64,000 nt of DNA, from the NCBI RefSeq assembly GCF_020410765.1, contig NZ_CP084541.1, positions 3,786,501 through 3,850,500 on the forward strand. The letters are read 5' to 3'. Numbering within the stretch: position 1 is the first letter of the stretch; each line of letters begins with the position of its first letter. Below are positions 23,565 to 31,852 of this stretch, in pieces. The notes beneath the pieces were generated by a model that did not search any database, was not told where the DNA came from, and saw only the letters and a program-made list of their open reading frames with translations. The stretch is from Streptomyces marincola (lineage in GTDB: Bacteria; Actinomycetota; Actinomycetes; Streptomycetales; Streptomycetaceae). Made by a program: the position numbers and the translations under genes.

Positions 23565-23671
23565 CGTGTTCGTTTCCTCGGGAGGGGGCGGACGGCGCGC
23601 GGGGCGAGGCCGCCGGGTGACGGGCTCACGGCCGTCACCCGGCGGCTCCGGCGGCGCCGTCCGGTCAGGCG

Positions 23672-24091
23672 TCAGCGGCCGGAACGCGCGGGCGGGTCCT
23701 CGTCCACGGGCGGTGCCTCGCGCGGCACGGGCACGGGCGCGGGTTCCGCGCCGGACTCCTCGGGGCAGTCCTCGGCGGGGACGGGCACGGGCTCCTCTGC
23801 GGGTGCTTCCTCGGCCGGAACGGGCACGGGCTCGGCACCGGAGTCCTCGGGACCGGCCTCGTCCGGAGCGGGGACGGGCGCGGGCGCCTCCTCCGCCGGT
23901 GCTTCCTCCGCCGGTGCTTCCTCAGCCGGAACGGGCGCGGGCTCCGCGCCGGACGACGCCGGGGACGCGTTGGTGGCGTGGGCGGTCAGGACGCCGCCGA
24001 CGGTGACGGCGAGCCCGGCGGCGGCCGTGACGAGGGCGACGCGGAGGCGCCGGGCGCCGGAACGCGGCGGCCCGGCCTGGGGTGTGGGCAT
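23672..24091 (-). CDS. Secreted Pro/Glu/Ala repeat protein
   Basis: A 139-residue exported protein. Residues 1-40 are a signal peptide (LRVALVTAAAGLAVTVGGVL then AHATNA). The mature part is built of near-repeats such as EPAPVPAEEAPAEE and SGAEPVPVPAEEAPAEE, with a single Cys (AEDCPEESG). It is acidic, extended and lacks a fold I recognise; a wall-associated spacer or stress-responsive coat protein is possible. ATG 24089-24091 has GAAGGAG 4 nt upstream. It sits 107 bp before the sigma gene, so it may be a target of it. Confidence 0.75.
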   Translation of the reverse strand: MPTPQAGPPRSGARRLRVALVTAAAGLAVTVGGVLTAHATNASPASSGAEPAPVPAEEAPAEEAPAEEAPAPVPAPDEAGPEDSGAEPVPVPAEEAPAEEPVPVPAEDCPEESGAEPAPVPVPREAPPVDEDPPARSGR

Positions 24092-24150
24092 GCTGCTCCT
24101 TCGGTTCTGTGGGCGGACGGCTGCGCGAACGGTCGCGGAGCCGTCCGTGG

Positions 24151-24166
24151 GTGGAGGCGCCTCCAC
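24151..24166. promoter_or_regulatory. Perfect 16-bp palindrome upstream of the repeat protein gene
   Basis: GTGGAGGCGCCTCCAC is fully self-complementary and lies 60 bp before the repeat-protein ATG, between it and the exporter stop at 24272. It could be a regulator site or the end of a terminator for the exporter transcript. No U-run is present. Confidence 0.45.
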
Positions 24167-24271
24167 TCCCCACAGACGTGCGGCCGCCGGTGGCGTTGCG
24201 GGTGGCCGAGGGATTTTCCTGTGAGGGGCGTCACACCGGCGGCCGGGCGGATCGGTGGGTCCGGCCGTGCG

Positions 24272-25450
24272 TCAGCGCCCCGCGACGCGTTCGCGCCCGA
24301 CCGCGAACGCGTCGCGGAACAGGAGGAGGACGAGCAGGGCCACGCCGACGAGCGCGCCGCCGGCCCACAGCGGCCCGAGGCCGCCGCCCTGGCCGCGCAG
24401 CGTGGCCGCGGCGATGAGCGGCCCGGCCGCGGCGCCGACGTTGAGGGCGGCGGTCGCGTAGGAGCCGGCCATGGTCGGGGCGCCCGCCGCCTCGTGGAGC
24501 ACCCGGGCGATCAGGGTGCTGCCCACGGCGAACGACAGCGCGCCCTGGACGAACAGCAGCGCGAACAGCGCGAGCGGCACCTCGGCCAGCAGCGCCAGGG
24601 CCGGCCAGCCGATGAGCAGCGGCGGGCCGCCGGCCGCCAGGACCAGGCCGGGCAGCCGGTCGGACAGCCGCCCCGCGACGTTGACGCCGAGGAGCGAACC
24701 GGCCCCGAAGACGACCAGGGCGAACGGCACCCACAGCTCGTCGAGCCCGGCGGTGTCCGTCACCACGGGGGCGAGGAACGTGAAGCTGCCGAAGGTCGCC
24801 GCGTTCACCAGCGCGCCGAGCGTCATCACCAGGATCAGGCGCGGGCGCGCGAGCTGCGCGAACTCCGCGCGTAGGGCCGGGCGTTCCCGTTCGCCCTCCT
24901 GGGGGCCGCGCGCCGGGACGCCCCTGAGGATGCCGAGGGCCGCTGGCAGGCAGAGCGCGGCGACGGCCCAGAACGTGGCGCGCCAGCCGAGCAGCGAACC
25001 GAGCAGCGAGCCCGCCGGGACCCCGGCGATCGTGGCCGTCGTCGTGCCGGAGAGCAGCACGGCCAGCGCCCGCCCCTTCCGGTCGGCGGGGACCATCGCG
25101 GCGGCCGTCGTCAGGGCGATGGCGAGGAACCCGGCGTTGGCGAGCGCCGCGGCCACCCGGGTCGCGAGCAGGAGGGGGAAGCTCGTCGTGGCCGCGCCCA
25201 CGACGTGCGCCGCGAGGAAGACGAGGACGGACACGACGAGCGCGGACCGCGCGGGCCACCGCCGGGCGAACGCGGCCACGGCCGGGGCACCGACGATCAT
25301 GCCCACCGCGTAGGCCGAGGTGAGCGCGCCCGCCGTACCGACGGTCACGCCGAGATCCGCGGCGATGTCGGGCAGGAGGCCCGCGAGCATGAATTCGGAT
25401 GTGCCCATGGCGAAGACCGCCACGGCGAGCAGGTAGAGAGGAAGAGGCAT
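24272..25450 (-). CDS. cmx: MFS chloramphenicol exporter (Cmx/CmlR family)
   Basis: A 392-residue, 12-helix major facilitator. The opening MPLPLYLLAVAVFAMGTSEF and MLAGLLPDIAADLGVTVGTA is characteristic of the Cmx/CmlR drug:H+ antiporters that confer chloramphenicol resistance in Streptomyces and Rhodococcus. ALLSGTTTATIAGVPAGSLLG is the helix-5 antiporter motif region. ATG 25448-25450 lies about 130 bp after a 21-codon leader ORF, with hairpins between, so expression is probably controlled by ribosome stalling on that leader. Substrate assignment rests on family likeness; related pumps carry other phenicols or unknown drugs. Confidence 0.88.
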   Translation of the reverse strand: MPLPLYLLAVAVFAMGTSEFMLAGLLPDIAADLGVTVGTAGALTSAYAVGMIVGAPAVAAFARRWPARSALVVSVLVFLAAHVVGAATTSFPLLLATRVAAALANAGFLAIALTTAAAMVPADRKGRALAVLLSGTTTATIAGVPAGSLLGSLLGWRATFWAVAALCLPAALGILRGVPARGPQEGERERPALRAEFAQLARPRLILVMTLGALVNAATFGSFTFLAPVVTDTAGLDELWVPFALVVFGAGSLLGVNVAGRLSDRLPGLVLAAGGPPLLIGWPALALLAEVPLALFALLFVQGALSFAVGSTLIARVLHEAAGAPTMAGSYATAALNVGAAAGPLIAAATLRGQGGGLGPLWAGGALVGVALLVLLLFRDAFAVGRERVAGR

Positions 25451-25522
25451 GGGGGAGGCTCCGGGTGAGGAGAGGCGTTCGATTACGTCGTCTCGTCACC
25501 GCGGTCAGCCCGCGTCGGCGCG

Positions 25523-25578
25523 CCCGCCCGGCCGCGAAGGCGGCTCGCGGGCGGGTGCCGCGCACTCACCCGGAGTGC
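25523..25578 (-). promoter_or_regulatory. Attenuator hairpins in the exporter leader
   Basis: Transcribed leftward after the leader peptide stop come a small stem (GCACTC with GAGTGC, 25562-25578) and a large G+C hairpin (CCCGCCCG 25523-25530 with CGGGCGGG 25548-25555, with an inner GCCGC/GCGGC stem). Such an arrangement fits ribosome-mediated transcription attenuation; alternative pairings were not computed. Confidence 0.55.
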
Positions 25579-25582
25579 GGGT

Positions 25583-25648
25583 TCAGTGGTTCAGGGGGCT
25601 GACGGCGTGACCGCGAGCCCCCACCTCGGACGCTTCCGGTGTCGACAT
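25583..25648 (-). CDS. 21-aa leader peptide of the Cmx exporter
   Basis: ATG 25646-25648 opens a frame of 21 codons, starting MSTPEASEVGARG and ending VSPLNH, with TGA at 25583. A TAGCGT hexamer lies 8 nt before the ATG, so the transcript is probably leaderless and the peptide is translated from its 5' end. Position before two hairpins and the exporter gene suggests a drug-sensing leader, as known for chloramphenicol-resistance genes of actinomycetes. Confidence 0.6.
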   Translation of the reverse strand: MSTPEASEVGARGHAVSPLNH

Positions 25649-25723
25649 GGCCGGGACGCTACCCGTTCCCGCTCCGGCCCGGCACCCGGTTTTCCGGCGC
25701 GGTGCCGGGCCGGGCCCGCCGCC

Positions 25724-27226
25724 TCAGTGGACGGGCAGGTCGCGCGGGGTGCGCTGGATGCTGATCCAGTGCTCGCTCGTGAACTCGTCGAACACCCAGC
25801 CGCCGCCGAACCGCCCGAGCCCCGAGTCCTTCTCGCCGCCGAACGCCGCGTTCACGTCGTCGTGCACGGTGGTGTCGTTGATGTGGGTCATCCCGGCCTC
25901 GACGCGTTTGGCGAACCGCAGGCCGCGTTCGACGTCGCGCGTGAACACGGCGCTGGACAGGCCGTACTCGGTGTGGTTCGCGAGCGCGAGCGCGTCGTCC
26001 TCGCCCTCGGCCCTGATGATCGTGGCCACCGGGCCGAACACCTCCTCGGAGGCCGTGGCCAGGTGCTGCCCGCCGACGATCAGGTGCGGCGGCAGCACGC
26101 GCCCGGTGGGGCCGGACGGCTCGCCCGACACCAGCAGGCGCCCGCCCTGCGCGACGGCGCGCTCCACCTTCTCGCGCACGGACGCGAGCTGGCTGTCGTT
26201 GATGACGGGCCCGATCTGGGTGCGTTCGTCGCGCGGGTCGCCGGTGACGAGCGCCCCGGCGCGCGCCGCGCAGCGTTCGACGAACGCGTCGTGGATCGAG
26301 GCGTCGACGATGACGCGGTTGGTCGCCATGCAGATCTGGCCCTGGTGGAAGTAGCTGCCGTAGACGGCCGCCGACACCGCCGCGTCCAGGTCCGCGTCGT
26401 CGAGGACGATCAGCGGCCCGTTGCCGCCGAGTTCGAGCGCCAGCTTCTTCAGCCCCGCCTGCCGGGCGATGCCGCGCCCGACCGGGGTCGAGCCGGTGAA
26501 CGAGATCACGCGCGGCACGTCGTGCCGCACCAGCGCGTCGCCGATCTCGCCGCCGCTGCCGACGAGGACGTTCAGCACGCCGGGCGGCAGCCCCGCCTCC
26601 TCGTAGATCTTCGCGAGCAGCAGCCCGCCGGTGACCGGGGTGTCCCCCGCCGGTTTGAGCACCACCGCGTTGCCCGCGGCGAGCGCGGGGGCGACGGAGC
26701 GGTTGGTGAGGAACAGCGGGAAGTTCCACGGGCTGATCACGCCGATGACCCCGGCCGGGCGGCGGTAGACCCGGTTCTCCTTGCCCGGCGTGTCCGAGGG
26801 CACGGTCCGCATGTCGAGGAACGTGCGCGAGGCCGCCAGCCGGGTGATGGCCAGGCTGATGTCGAGTTCCATGGCGACCCTGGGCCGGGTGCACCCGGCC
26901 TCGCGCACGAGCCAGTCGCCGATCTCGGCCGCGCGTTCCGCCATGACCACCGCGGCCCGGCCGAGCACGGCTGCGCGCTCGGCGGCCGGCGCGGCGCCCC
27001 AGGCGCGCTGCGCCTCGGTCGCGGCCTGGTAGGCCTCGTCCACGTCGGAGGCGTCGGCCAGCGGGATCTCGGTCAGTTCTTCGCCGGTGTACGGGTCGTG
27101 GTCGGCCTTGGTCCGGCCGGCGCGGCCGGCCCGCCACGTGCCGCCGACCGGCATGCTGTCGAAGCCGGTGTAGGGGTCGGGTGCGGGGTGCGCGCCGCCG
27201 CTCCGGGTGGGCGTCTGCGTGGCCAT
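25724..27226 (-). CDS. NAD(P)-dependent aldehyde dehydrogenase (benzaldehyde/vanillin-type)
   Basis: A 500-residue ALDH. The catalytic Cys is in FHQGQICMATNR, the general-base Glu in LALELGGNGP, and the cofactor fold shows ISFTGSTPVGRGIA and VISPWNFPLFLTNRS. The closest known type by eye is the aromatic aldehyde (vanillin/benzaldehyde) group. It oxidises an aldehyde to the acid; the physiological substrate is not visible. ATG 27224-27226 follows a purine-rich GAAAGGGCAGGC. It is divergent from an ArsR-like regulator across 243 bp, which may control it. Confidence 0.9.
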   Translation of the reverse strand: MATQTPTRSGGAHPAPDPYTGFDSMPVGGTWRAGRAGRTKADHDPYTGEELTEIPLADASDVDEAYQAATEAQRAWGAAPAAERAAVLGRAAVVMAERAAEIGDWLVREAGCTRPRVAMELDISLAITRLAASRTFLDMRTVPSDTPGKENRVYRRPAGVIGVISPWNFPLFLTNRSVAPALAAGNAVVLKPAGDTPVTGGLLLAKIYEEAGLPPGVLNVLVGSGGEIGDALVRHDVPRVISFTGSTPVGRGIARQAGLKKLALELGGNGPLIVLDDADLDAAVSAAVYGSYFHQGQICMATNRVIVDASIHDAFVERCAARAGALVTGDPRDERTQIGPVINDSQLASVREKVERAVAQGGRLLVSGEPSGPTGRVLPPHLIVGGQHLATASEEVFGPVATIIRAEGEDDALALANHTEYGLSSAVFTRDVERGLRFAKRVEAGMTHINDTTVHDDVNAAFGGEKDSGLGRFGGGWVFDEFTSEHWISIQRTPRDLPVH

Positions 27227-27469
27227 GCCTGCCCTTTCATGCGGGATCTGTGGTGCGTTGCGACCGTTTCATCGCACCTCACGACCGGAGCGCGCGCACG
27301 CCGAGTGCGGCTTCTCTGGCGTTTTGTGGCGATTCAACCGGTGCAGCCAGAGTGGCCGCTCGGGCCGGGTTCCCCGGGGACGCCACGCCGGAACGCGCCG
27401 CCGGGGGCCCGCGCGGCGAGACCCCCGGTGCTTATCCCGCGACTACCCCGGCCCTCCTAGGCTGCCCGC

Positions 27470-28105
27470 ATGGTCACCGACCCACCCGATCCCCCCAACG
27501 GCGGTACCGCGGCACCCGAGGACCTGCACGTCGTCACCGACCTCGGCACGCTCAAGGCGTTCTCCCACCCCTTGCGGCTGCGACTGCACCGGGCCCTGGC
27601 GGTCGCGGGCACCGCCACCGCCTCCCAGCTCGCGCACCAGGCGGGGGAGGCCGTCTCCCTCGTCAGCTACCACCTGCGCAAGCTCGCCGACCACGGCCTG
27701 ATCCATGAGGTCAGCGGGCGCAGCAGCGACAGCCGCGAACGCTGGTGGGAGCTGGTGCGCGGGCGCGCGAAGGCACCTGACGAGGAGTTCGGCGGCGCGC
27801 AGGAGCGGGCCGCGGCGCACGGCGCGGTCACGCGCCTGATCAACCGGCAGCGCGCCGACATGCTCGAACGGTACGCCGACGAGCAGGCCGCGTGGGGCGA
27901 GGAATGGCGCGGCGCCGCGTTCAGCGTGGAGTTCGTGCCGCTGCTGACGCCGGAGGAGACGGCCGGCCTCGGGGCCGAACTGCGCGCGGTCGTCGCCAAG
28001 TGGCAGGCGCGGGCCCGTGCCGCCCGCGAGGCGGGCGGCACGGAGGGCACGGAGGGCAGGGAAGCGGTCGCGGTGCACCTGAACGGCTTCCCGTTCCGGC
28101 CATGA
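27470..28105 (+). CDS. ArsR-like winged-helix transcriptional regulator
   Basis: A 211-residue regulator. Residues ~25-90 form a winged helix: LGTLKAFSHPLRLRLHRALA, TASQLAHQAGEAVSLVSYHL, RKLADHGLIHEV. The rest is a helical effector part with ERWWELVRGRAK and a conserved Trp pattern seen in the HTH_20 subgroup, without metal-binding Cys pairs. A TAGGCT hexamer lies 8 nt before the ATG and there is no ribosome site, so the mRNA is probably leaderless. Divergent from the aldehyde dehydrogenase. A CTCTGGC/GCCAGAG pair (27314-27352) in the gap is a weak operator candidate. Confidence 0.8.
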   Translation: MVTDPPDPPNGGTAAPEDLHVVTDLGTLKAFSHPLRLRLHRALAVAGTATASQLAHQAGEAVSLVSYHLRKLADHGLIHEVSGRSSDSRERWWELVRGRAKAPDEEFGGAQERAAAHGAVTRLINRQRADMLERYADEQAAWGEEWRGAAFSVEFVPLLTPEETAGLGAELRAVVAKWQARARAAREAGGTEGTEGREAVAVHLNGFPFRP

Positions 28106-28151
28106 GGGCGCGCGCCCGCAACGCGCGCCCCCCACCGCCCCGGCGCGCCCG

Positions 28152-28985
28152 TCAGCGCGGCGCGAACACCCCGATGGCGTCGTACGCGTGCCACGAACCG
28201 TCCGTCTTCTCCAGCGTCAGCACGTTCTCGCCGCTGGTGAACGCGTCGGCGGGCAGCGGCAGTTCGACGAACGACGGCTTCAGCGGGTTGCCCGGCCGCG
28301 TCGCGTCGCCTTCGAGCGAGCCCTTCGTCGCGCCCTTCTCGAACGCGATCTCGGAGACCTCCGTTCCGTTCAGCGCGAGCACGGCCCGCCCGGGGATCGT
28401 GGCGTGCGTGTCGGTCAGCCACAGCGCGAACCCGAGGTCGGCGGCCGGGGCCGCGTCCAGCGCGAAGCGCAGCGCGAACCGGTGCGACCGCCGCCCCGCC
28501 CAGCCGTCGGACGGCCCCGGGTGCAGGTACGGCCAGTGCGTGCCGGGCGTGCTCTGCCCGTACCGGTAGTCCACGCCGTCGGGGAACGTCGCCAGGTAGC
28601 GGGAGCTGCCCGCGGGCGACAGCGCGAATTCGAGCCCCTTGTGGTCGAACTCCCCGACCACCGCGACCGGGCGGCCCGCCGCGTACGAGGCGGACGTCGT
28701 CGCCCGCGCCGTCGCGGCCCGCCCGCGCGCGCCCGAGGCCATGACCGCCACCACGCGGTAGTGCCAGGTCACCGCGTGCGGACCGAGGACGGCGTGCGTG
28801 AAGTGCGGGTAGAGCGTGCGCGCGAGCAGCGTGTCCGCGTTCTCGCGCGGCGCGCGGTCGCGCGCCGCGTAGACCTCGAAGTGGTCCACGAGCGGCACCC
28901 AGGGCGCCGCGTTCCAGGTCAGGTCGACGGCCGCGATCCGCCCCTCGGCGCGCAGGCCGCGCACAGGATGCGCCAGGAAAGACAT
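28152..28985 (-). CDS. FN3-like plus rhamnogalacturonan-lyase-domain-III-like protein
   Basis: A 277-residue protein of two beta domains. Residues ~10-100 look like a fibronectin-III-type fold (LTWNAAPWVPLVDHFEVYAA ... HYRVVAVMASGARG). Residues ~110-277 (GEFDHKGLEFALSPAG, HRFALRFALDAAPAADLGFA, LALNGTEVSEIAFEKG) resemble the carbohydrate-binding domain III of PL4 rhamnogalacturonan lyases. The catalytic PL4 domain and a signal peptide are absent (MSFLAHPVRGLRAEGR). It starts one base after the phoD stop, so it is translated with phoD. It may be a carbohydrate- or phosphoglycan-binding accessory, but export without a signal would need explaining. Confidence 0.65.
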   Translation of the reverse strand: MSFLAHPVRGLRAEGRIAAVDLTWNAAPWVPLVDHFEVYAARDRAPRENADTLLARTLYPHFTHAVLGPHAVTWHYRVVAVMASGARGRAATARATTSASYAAGRPVAVVGEFDHKGLEFALSPAGSSRYLATFPDGVDYRYGQSTPGTHWPYLHPGPSDGWAGRRSHRFALRFALDAAPAADLGFALWLTDTHATIPGRAVLALNGTEVSEIAFEKGATKGSLEGDATRPGNPLKPSFVELPLPADAFTSGENVLTLEKTDGSWHAYDAIGVFAPR

Positions 28986-28986
28986 G

Positions 28987-30531
28987 TCAGTTCACCTTCT
29001 CCAGGCCCGGGCGTCCGGCCTCGGTCACGAAACGGGCAAGAGTGGACACCGGCGCGCTGCCGTCCCGTTCCACCCAGGGCACCGAGCGGAAATCGGCGGT
29101 CAGTTCGCGCGGCGTCATCCGGCACAGCGTGTAGCCGCGGCGGCCGTTGTAGAACTTGACCCACGGGTGCTGCGTCCAGTCCGGCTCGTACGCGTCGTGG
29201 TCCGCGCCGTCGCCGTCGGACGCGATGGACGTGGTGATCAGCTCGGAGCCGACGACGCGCGAGTCCGGGTCGCGGAAGTCGGCGAGCAGGTCGCCCGCGG
29301 TCGCCCGGTGCGTGTCGCCGGTGAGCACCACGGGGTTGCGGACCGAGCGTTCCGCGAACGTGTCGAGCAGCCGCTGCCGCGCCTCGGGGAACCCGTCCCA
29401 CTGGTCGGTGCGGTCGTCCGTCACGTGCATGACGGCGACCTGCTGCGCGAGCACGTTCCACGTCGTGCGCGAGCGGCGCAGCCCGTCGAGCAGCCACCGC
29501 TCCTGCGAGGCGCCGAGGATGCTGCGCGCGGGCACGCGGTGCTGGCGCGTGTCGAGGACGTTGAACGTCGCGAGGTCCCCGATCCGCAGCCGCCGGTAGT
29601 AGCGGGCGTCGGGCCCGCCCACCGGGAGCGCCGCGAGCGACAGGGGCGCGTTCTCGTACAGCGCGCGGTAGGCGACGGCGCGGCGCAGCCTGAAGTCCTC
29701 GGGCGGGGTGCCGTACTGCGAGGTCTCGTCCGCGTAGTTGTTCTGGACCTCGTGGTCGTCGGGCGTGATGACGAACGCGGCGGCGGCGTGCGCGGCCTGG
29801 AGGTCGGGGTCGCTCTTGGTGAGCGCGTACCGCAGCCGGTACTCCGCGAGCGTCACGGTCTCGCGGTCGTGGCCCTCGCCGAGGCTCGCGCCCTGCCGCC
29901 ACAGGTTGCCCGCGGTGATGGCGTACTCGTAGATGTAGTCGCCGAGGAAGAACACCAGGTCGGGCGCGTCCGCGGCCAGGTGGCGGTGCGCGGAGAACCA
30001 GCCGTGGTACCACGCCTGGCAGGACGCGGTCGCGAACGTGAACGAGCCGGGCAGCGTTCCGGCGCGCGGCGCGGTGCGCACCCGCCCGGCCGGGCTCGTC
30101 CAGTCGCCGGTGCGGAACCGGTAGAAGTACAGGTGCCCGGGCCGCAGTCCGCGCACGCGGGGGTGCACGGCGTGCGCCAGGTCCGGCAGCGCGAGCGCGC
30201 GCCCCCGGCGCACGACCCGGCGGAAACGTTCGTCCTCCGCGACCTCCCAGCGCACGTCGAACGGCGCGCGCGGCATGCCGCCGTGCCCGTCGGGGGCCAG
30301 CGGCTCGGGGGCGAGGCGGGTCCACAGCACGAAACCGTTGTCGTCCGGCTCGCCCGAGGCGACGCCGAGCCGGAACGGGTCCTCGCGGAGCCGCTGGCCC
30401 GACCAGGCGGCCTCCGCGGTGCCGGGCACACCGACGCCGGCGAGGAGCGCGGCCGAACTGACGCCCGCGAGCTGGAGGAACGAACGGCGGCGGGGGGAGA
30501 GGGAAGGGGAGTCGGGGGCGTGTGCGTCCAT
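28987..30531 (-). CDS. phoD: Alkaline phosphatase/phosphodiesterase D, Tat-exported
   Basis: A 514-residue PhoD enzyme that releases phosphate from mono- and diesters such as teichoic acid. Residues 1-41 are a Tat signal (SPRRRSFLQLAGVSSAALLA). Metal and active-site motifs are present: SCQAWYHGWFSAHRHLA, VFFLGDYIYEY, ITPDDHEVQNNYADE and VVLTGDTHRA. ATG 30529-30531 has AGGAG about 13 nt upstream. The next gene is coupled through a 1-bp gap. The 287 bp upstream contains GTCAC repeats but no convincing PHO box. Confidence 0.92.
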   Translation of the reverse strand: MDAHAPDSPSLSPRRRSFLQLAGVSSAALLAGVGVPGTAEAAWSGQRLREDPFRLGVASGEPDDNGFVLWTRLAPEPLAPDGHGGMPRAPFDVRWEVAEDERFRRVVRRGRALALPDLAHAVHPRVRGLRPGHLYFYRFRTGDWTSPAGRVRTAPRAGTLPGSFTFATASCQAWYHGWFSAHRHLAADAPDLVFFLGDYIYEYAITAGNLWRQGASLGEGHDRETVTLAEYRLRYALTKSDPDLQAAHAAAAFVITPDDHEVQNNYADETSQYGTPPEDFRLRRAVAYRALYENAPLSLAALPVGGPDARYYRRLRIGDLATFNVLDTRQHRVPARSILGASQERWLLDGLRRSRTTWNVLAQQVAVMHVTDDRTDQWDGFPEARQRLLDTFAERSVRNPVVLTGDTHRATAGDLLADFRDPDSRVVGSELITTSIASDGDGADHDAYEPDWTQHPWVKFYNGRRGYTLCRMTPRELTADFRSVPWVERDGSAPVSTLARFVTEAGRPGLEKVN

Positions 30532-30818
30532 GAGCGGTGCGCGGCTCCTGTCCGGGCGCCCGGGTGGCGCCGGTCCCGGACACCCTGGCCAGCCCGGATG
30601 ACGCGCGCGCCGCGCGTCGACGACGCGCGGGAGGCGTGAAAGTGACGCCGCGGAGCCCGTGACCGGCCGCTCACGGCGGAGGAACGGGCCGGTCACGGCG
30701 GTGGCGGGGCGCGGGCCAGGCGCCGGAGCGGGGGGCGGGAGAACGGCCCCCGGCTGCCGCTGGGTTGGTGAACGCCCGGTGCCGCGCGGTCAGTTGGCGT
30801 GCGGCCCGGCGTCGGCGT
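30532..30818. promoter_or_regulatory. phoD upstream region with a 12-bp inverted repeat
   Basis: No gene is visible. CCGTGACCGGCC (30657-30668) and GGCCGGTCACGG (30687-30698) form a 12-bp inverted repeat, probably a terminator for the APH-like gene or a regulator site. Scattered GTCAC motifs (30.6-30.7 kb) could be degenerate PHO boxes, but the 11-bp periodicity is not clear. Confidence 0.4.
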
Positions 30819-31715
30819 TCAGGACAGCGTGCGCGCGCGGCGTTCGGCGAAATCCAGCCACAGGTCGGCGTCCGCGGGCGAGAAGTGCCGGATCGCCCAG
30901 TCGGTCATGCGCAGGCTCATCGAGGCCCACATCGGGCGCAGGACGTCGTCGGGAAGGGCGTCGAGGACGGCGTCGAGGCGTTCCGCGACGCCGGGTTCCG
31001 CGTGGTCGGGGTGCAGCCCGAAGCGCAGCGTGACCAGGTCGAAGCGGCGGTCGCCGCGGCCCGCGCCGTCCCAGTCGACGACTCCCGTGATCTCCCCGCC
31101 CAGGCCCGCGAGGAGGTTGCCCGGGTGGAAGTCGTGGTGCACCGCGTCGTCGCCTTCGAGCCGGTCGGGCGCGTGCGCGCCGACCTCGGTGATCCACGCG
31201 TCGAGCGCGGCGCCGCGCCGGCCGGACGCGCGCAGCGGCCCGTGCAGGCAGTAGCCGGGCCCGTCGCCGCGCAGGTGCAGCGCGGTCGCCGGGATGCCGG
31301 GGTGGCCGGCGAGGCGGCCGGCCTGCGCGTCGTTCAGCTCAAGCACCCGGTCGAGCGCGGCGTGCCCGAGGCGTTCCGGCGGTGTGCCGGGCAGCAGTTC
31401 CTGAACGAGCACCACGTCCGGCCCTACCTGCGCGGACAGTTCGGTGGCGGGCACCGGCCAGCCCGCCGCCCGCAGGGCCGCCGCGGCGGCGAGTGGACCG
31501 GCGCGCAGGTCGGACAGGCGGCTGCCCGGCCGCCACTTGAGCACGGATCTGCGGCCGTCGGGCCAGCGCACGTAGGCGGTGCCGACCTGGCCGCCGGGAC
31601 ACCGGCCCTCGACGGTGAGGCGCGTTCCGGTGTGCTCGTGGAGGGCGTCGGCCATGCGGTCGGGATCGAGGCGGGCGACGCGTTGCCAGCCGTGTGCTCC
31701 GGTGGATTCGCTCAC
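30819..31715 (-). CDS. Aminoglycoside-phosphotransferase (APH)-fold kinase
   Basis: A 298-residue small-molecule kinase of the APH/choline-kinase fold. The Brenner motif is VHHDFHPGNLL and the metal-binding Asp lies in VVDWDGAGRGDRRFDL; the hinge shows VVLVQELLPGTPPERLG. Such proteins phosphorylate antibiotics, choline, fructosamines or other alcohols; which applies here is unknown. GTG 31713-31715 lies 9 nt after GATAAT with no ribosome site, indicating a leaderless transcript. Divergent from the VOC gene. Confidence 0.82.
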   Translation of the reverse strand: MSESTGAHGWQRVARLDPDRMADALHEHTGTRLTVEGRCPGGQVGTAYVRWPDGRRSVLKWRPGSRLSDLRAGPLAAAAALRAAGWPVPATELSAQVGPDVVLVQELLPGTPPERLGHAALDRVLELNDAQAGRLAGHPGIPATALHLRGDGPGYCLHGPLRASGRRGAALDAWITEVGAHAPDRLEGDDAVHHDFHPGNLLAGLGGEITGVVDWDGAGRGDRRFDLVTLRFGLHPDHAEPGVAERLDAVLDALPDDVLRPMWASMSLRMTDWAIRHFSPADADLWLDFAERRARTLS

Positions 31716-31783
31716 CGTGCCGATTATCGCCCGGCTGACTAGCGTGGGGCGCGGGTCCGGGTGCGGGAGCAGCACAGGGCCGA

Positions 31784-31843
31784 CGAACGAAGAGCCGAAC
31801 GAAGAGCCGAACGAACAACCGAACGAACAACCGAACGAGAGGG
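31784..31843 (+). repeat. 12-bp tandem repeat, five units
   Basis: CGAACGAAGAGC occurs twice, then CGAACGAACAAC twice, then CGAACGAGAGGG. The array is A-rich against a G+C-rich background and ends at the ribosome site of the VOC gene, so it forms its 5' untranslated region or promoter. Confidence 0.85.
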
Positions 31844-31852
31844 GTGCAGGGC

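Noticed and set aside
30600..30720. Possible PHO boxes upstream of phoD
   Set aside because: GTCAC motifs are present but not in the regular 11-bp direct-repeat spacing, and an inverted repeat explains part of them.
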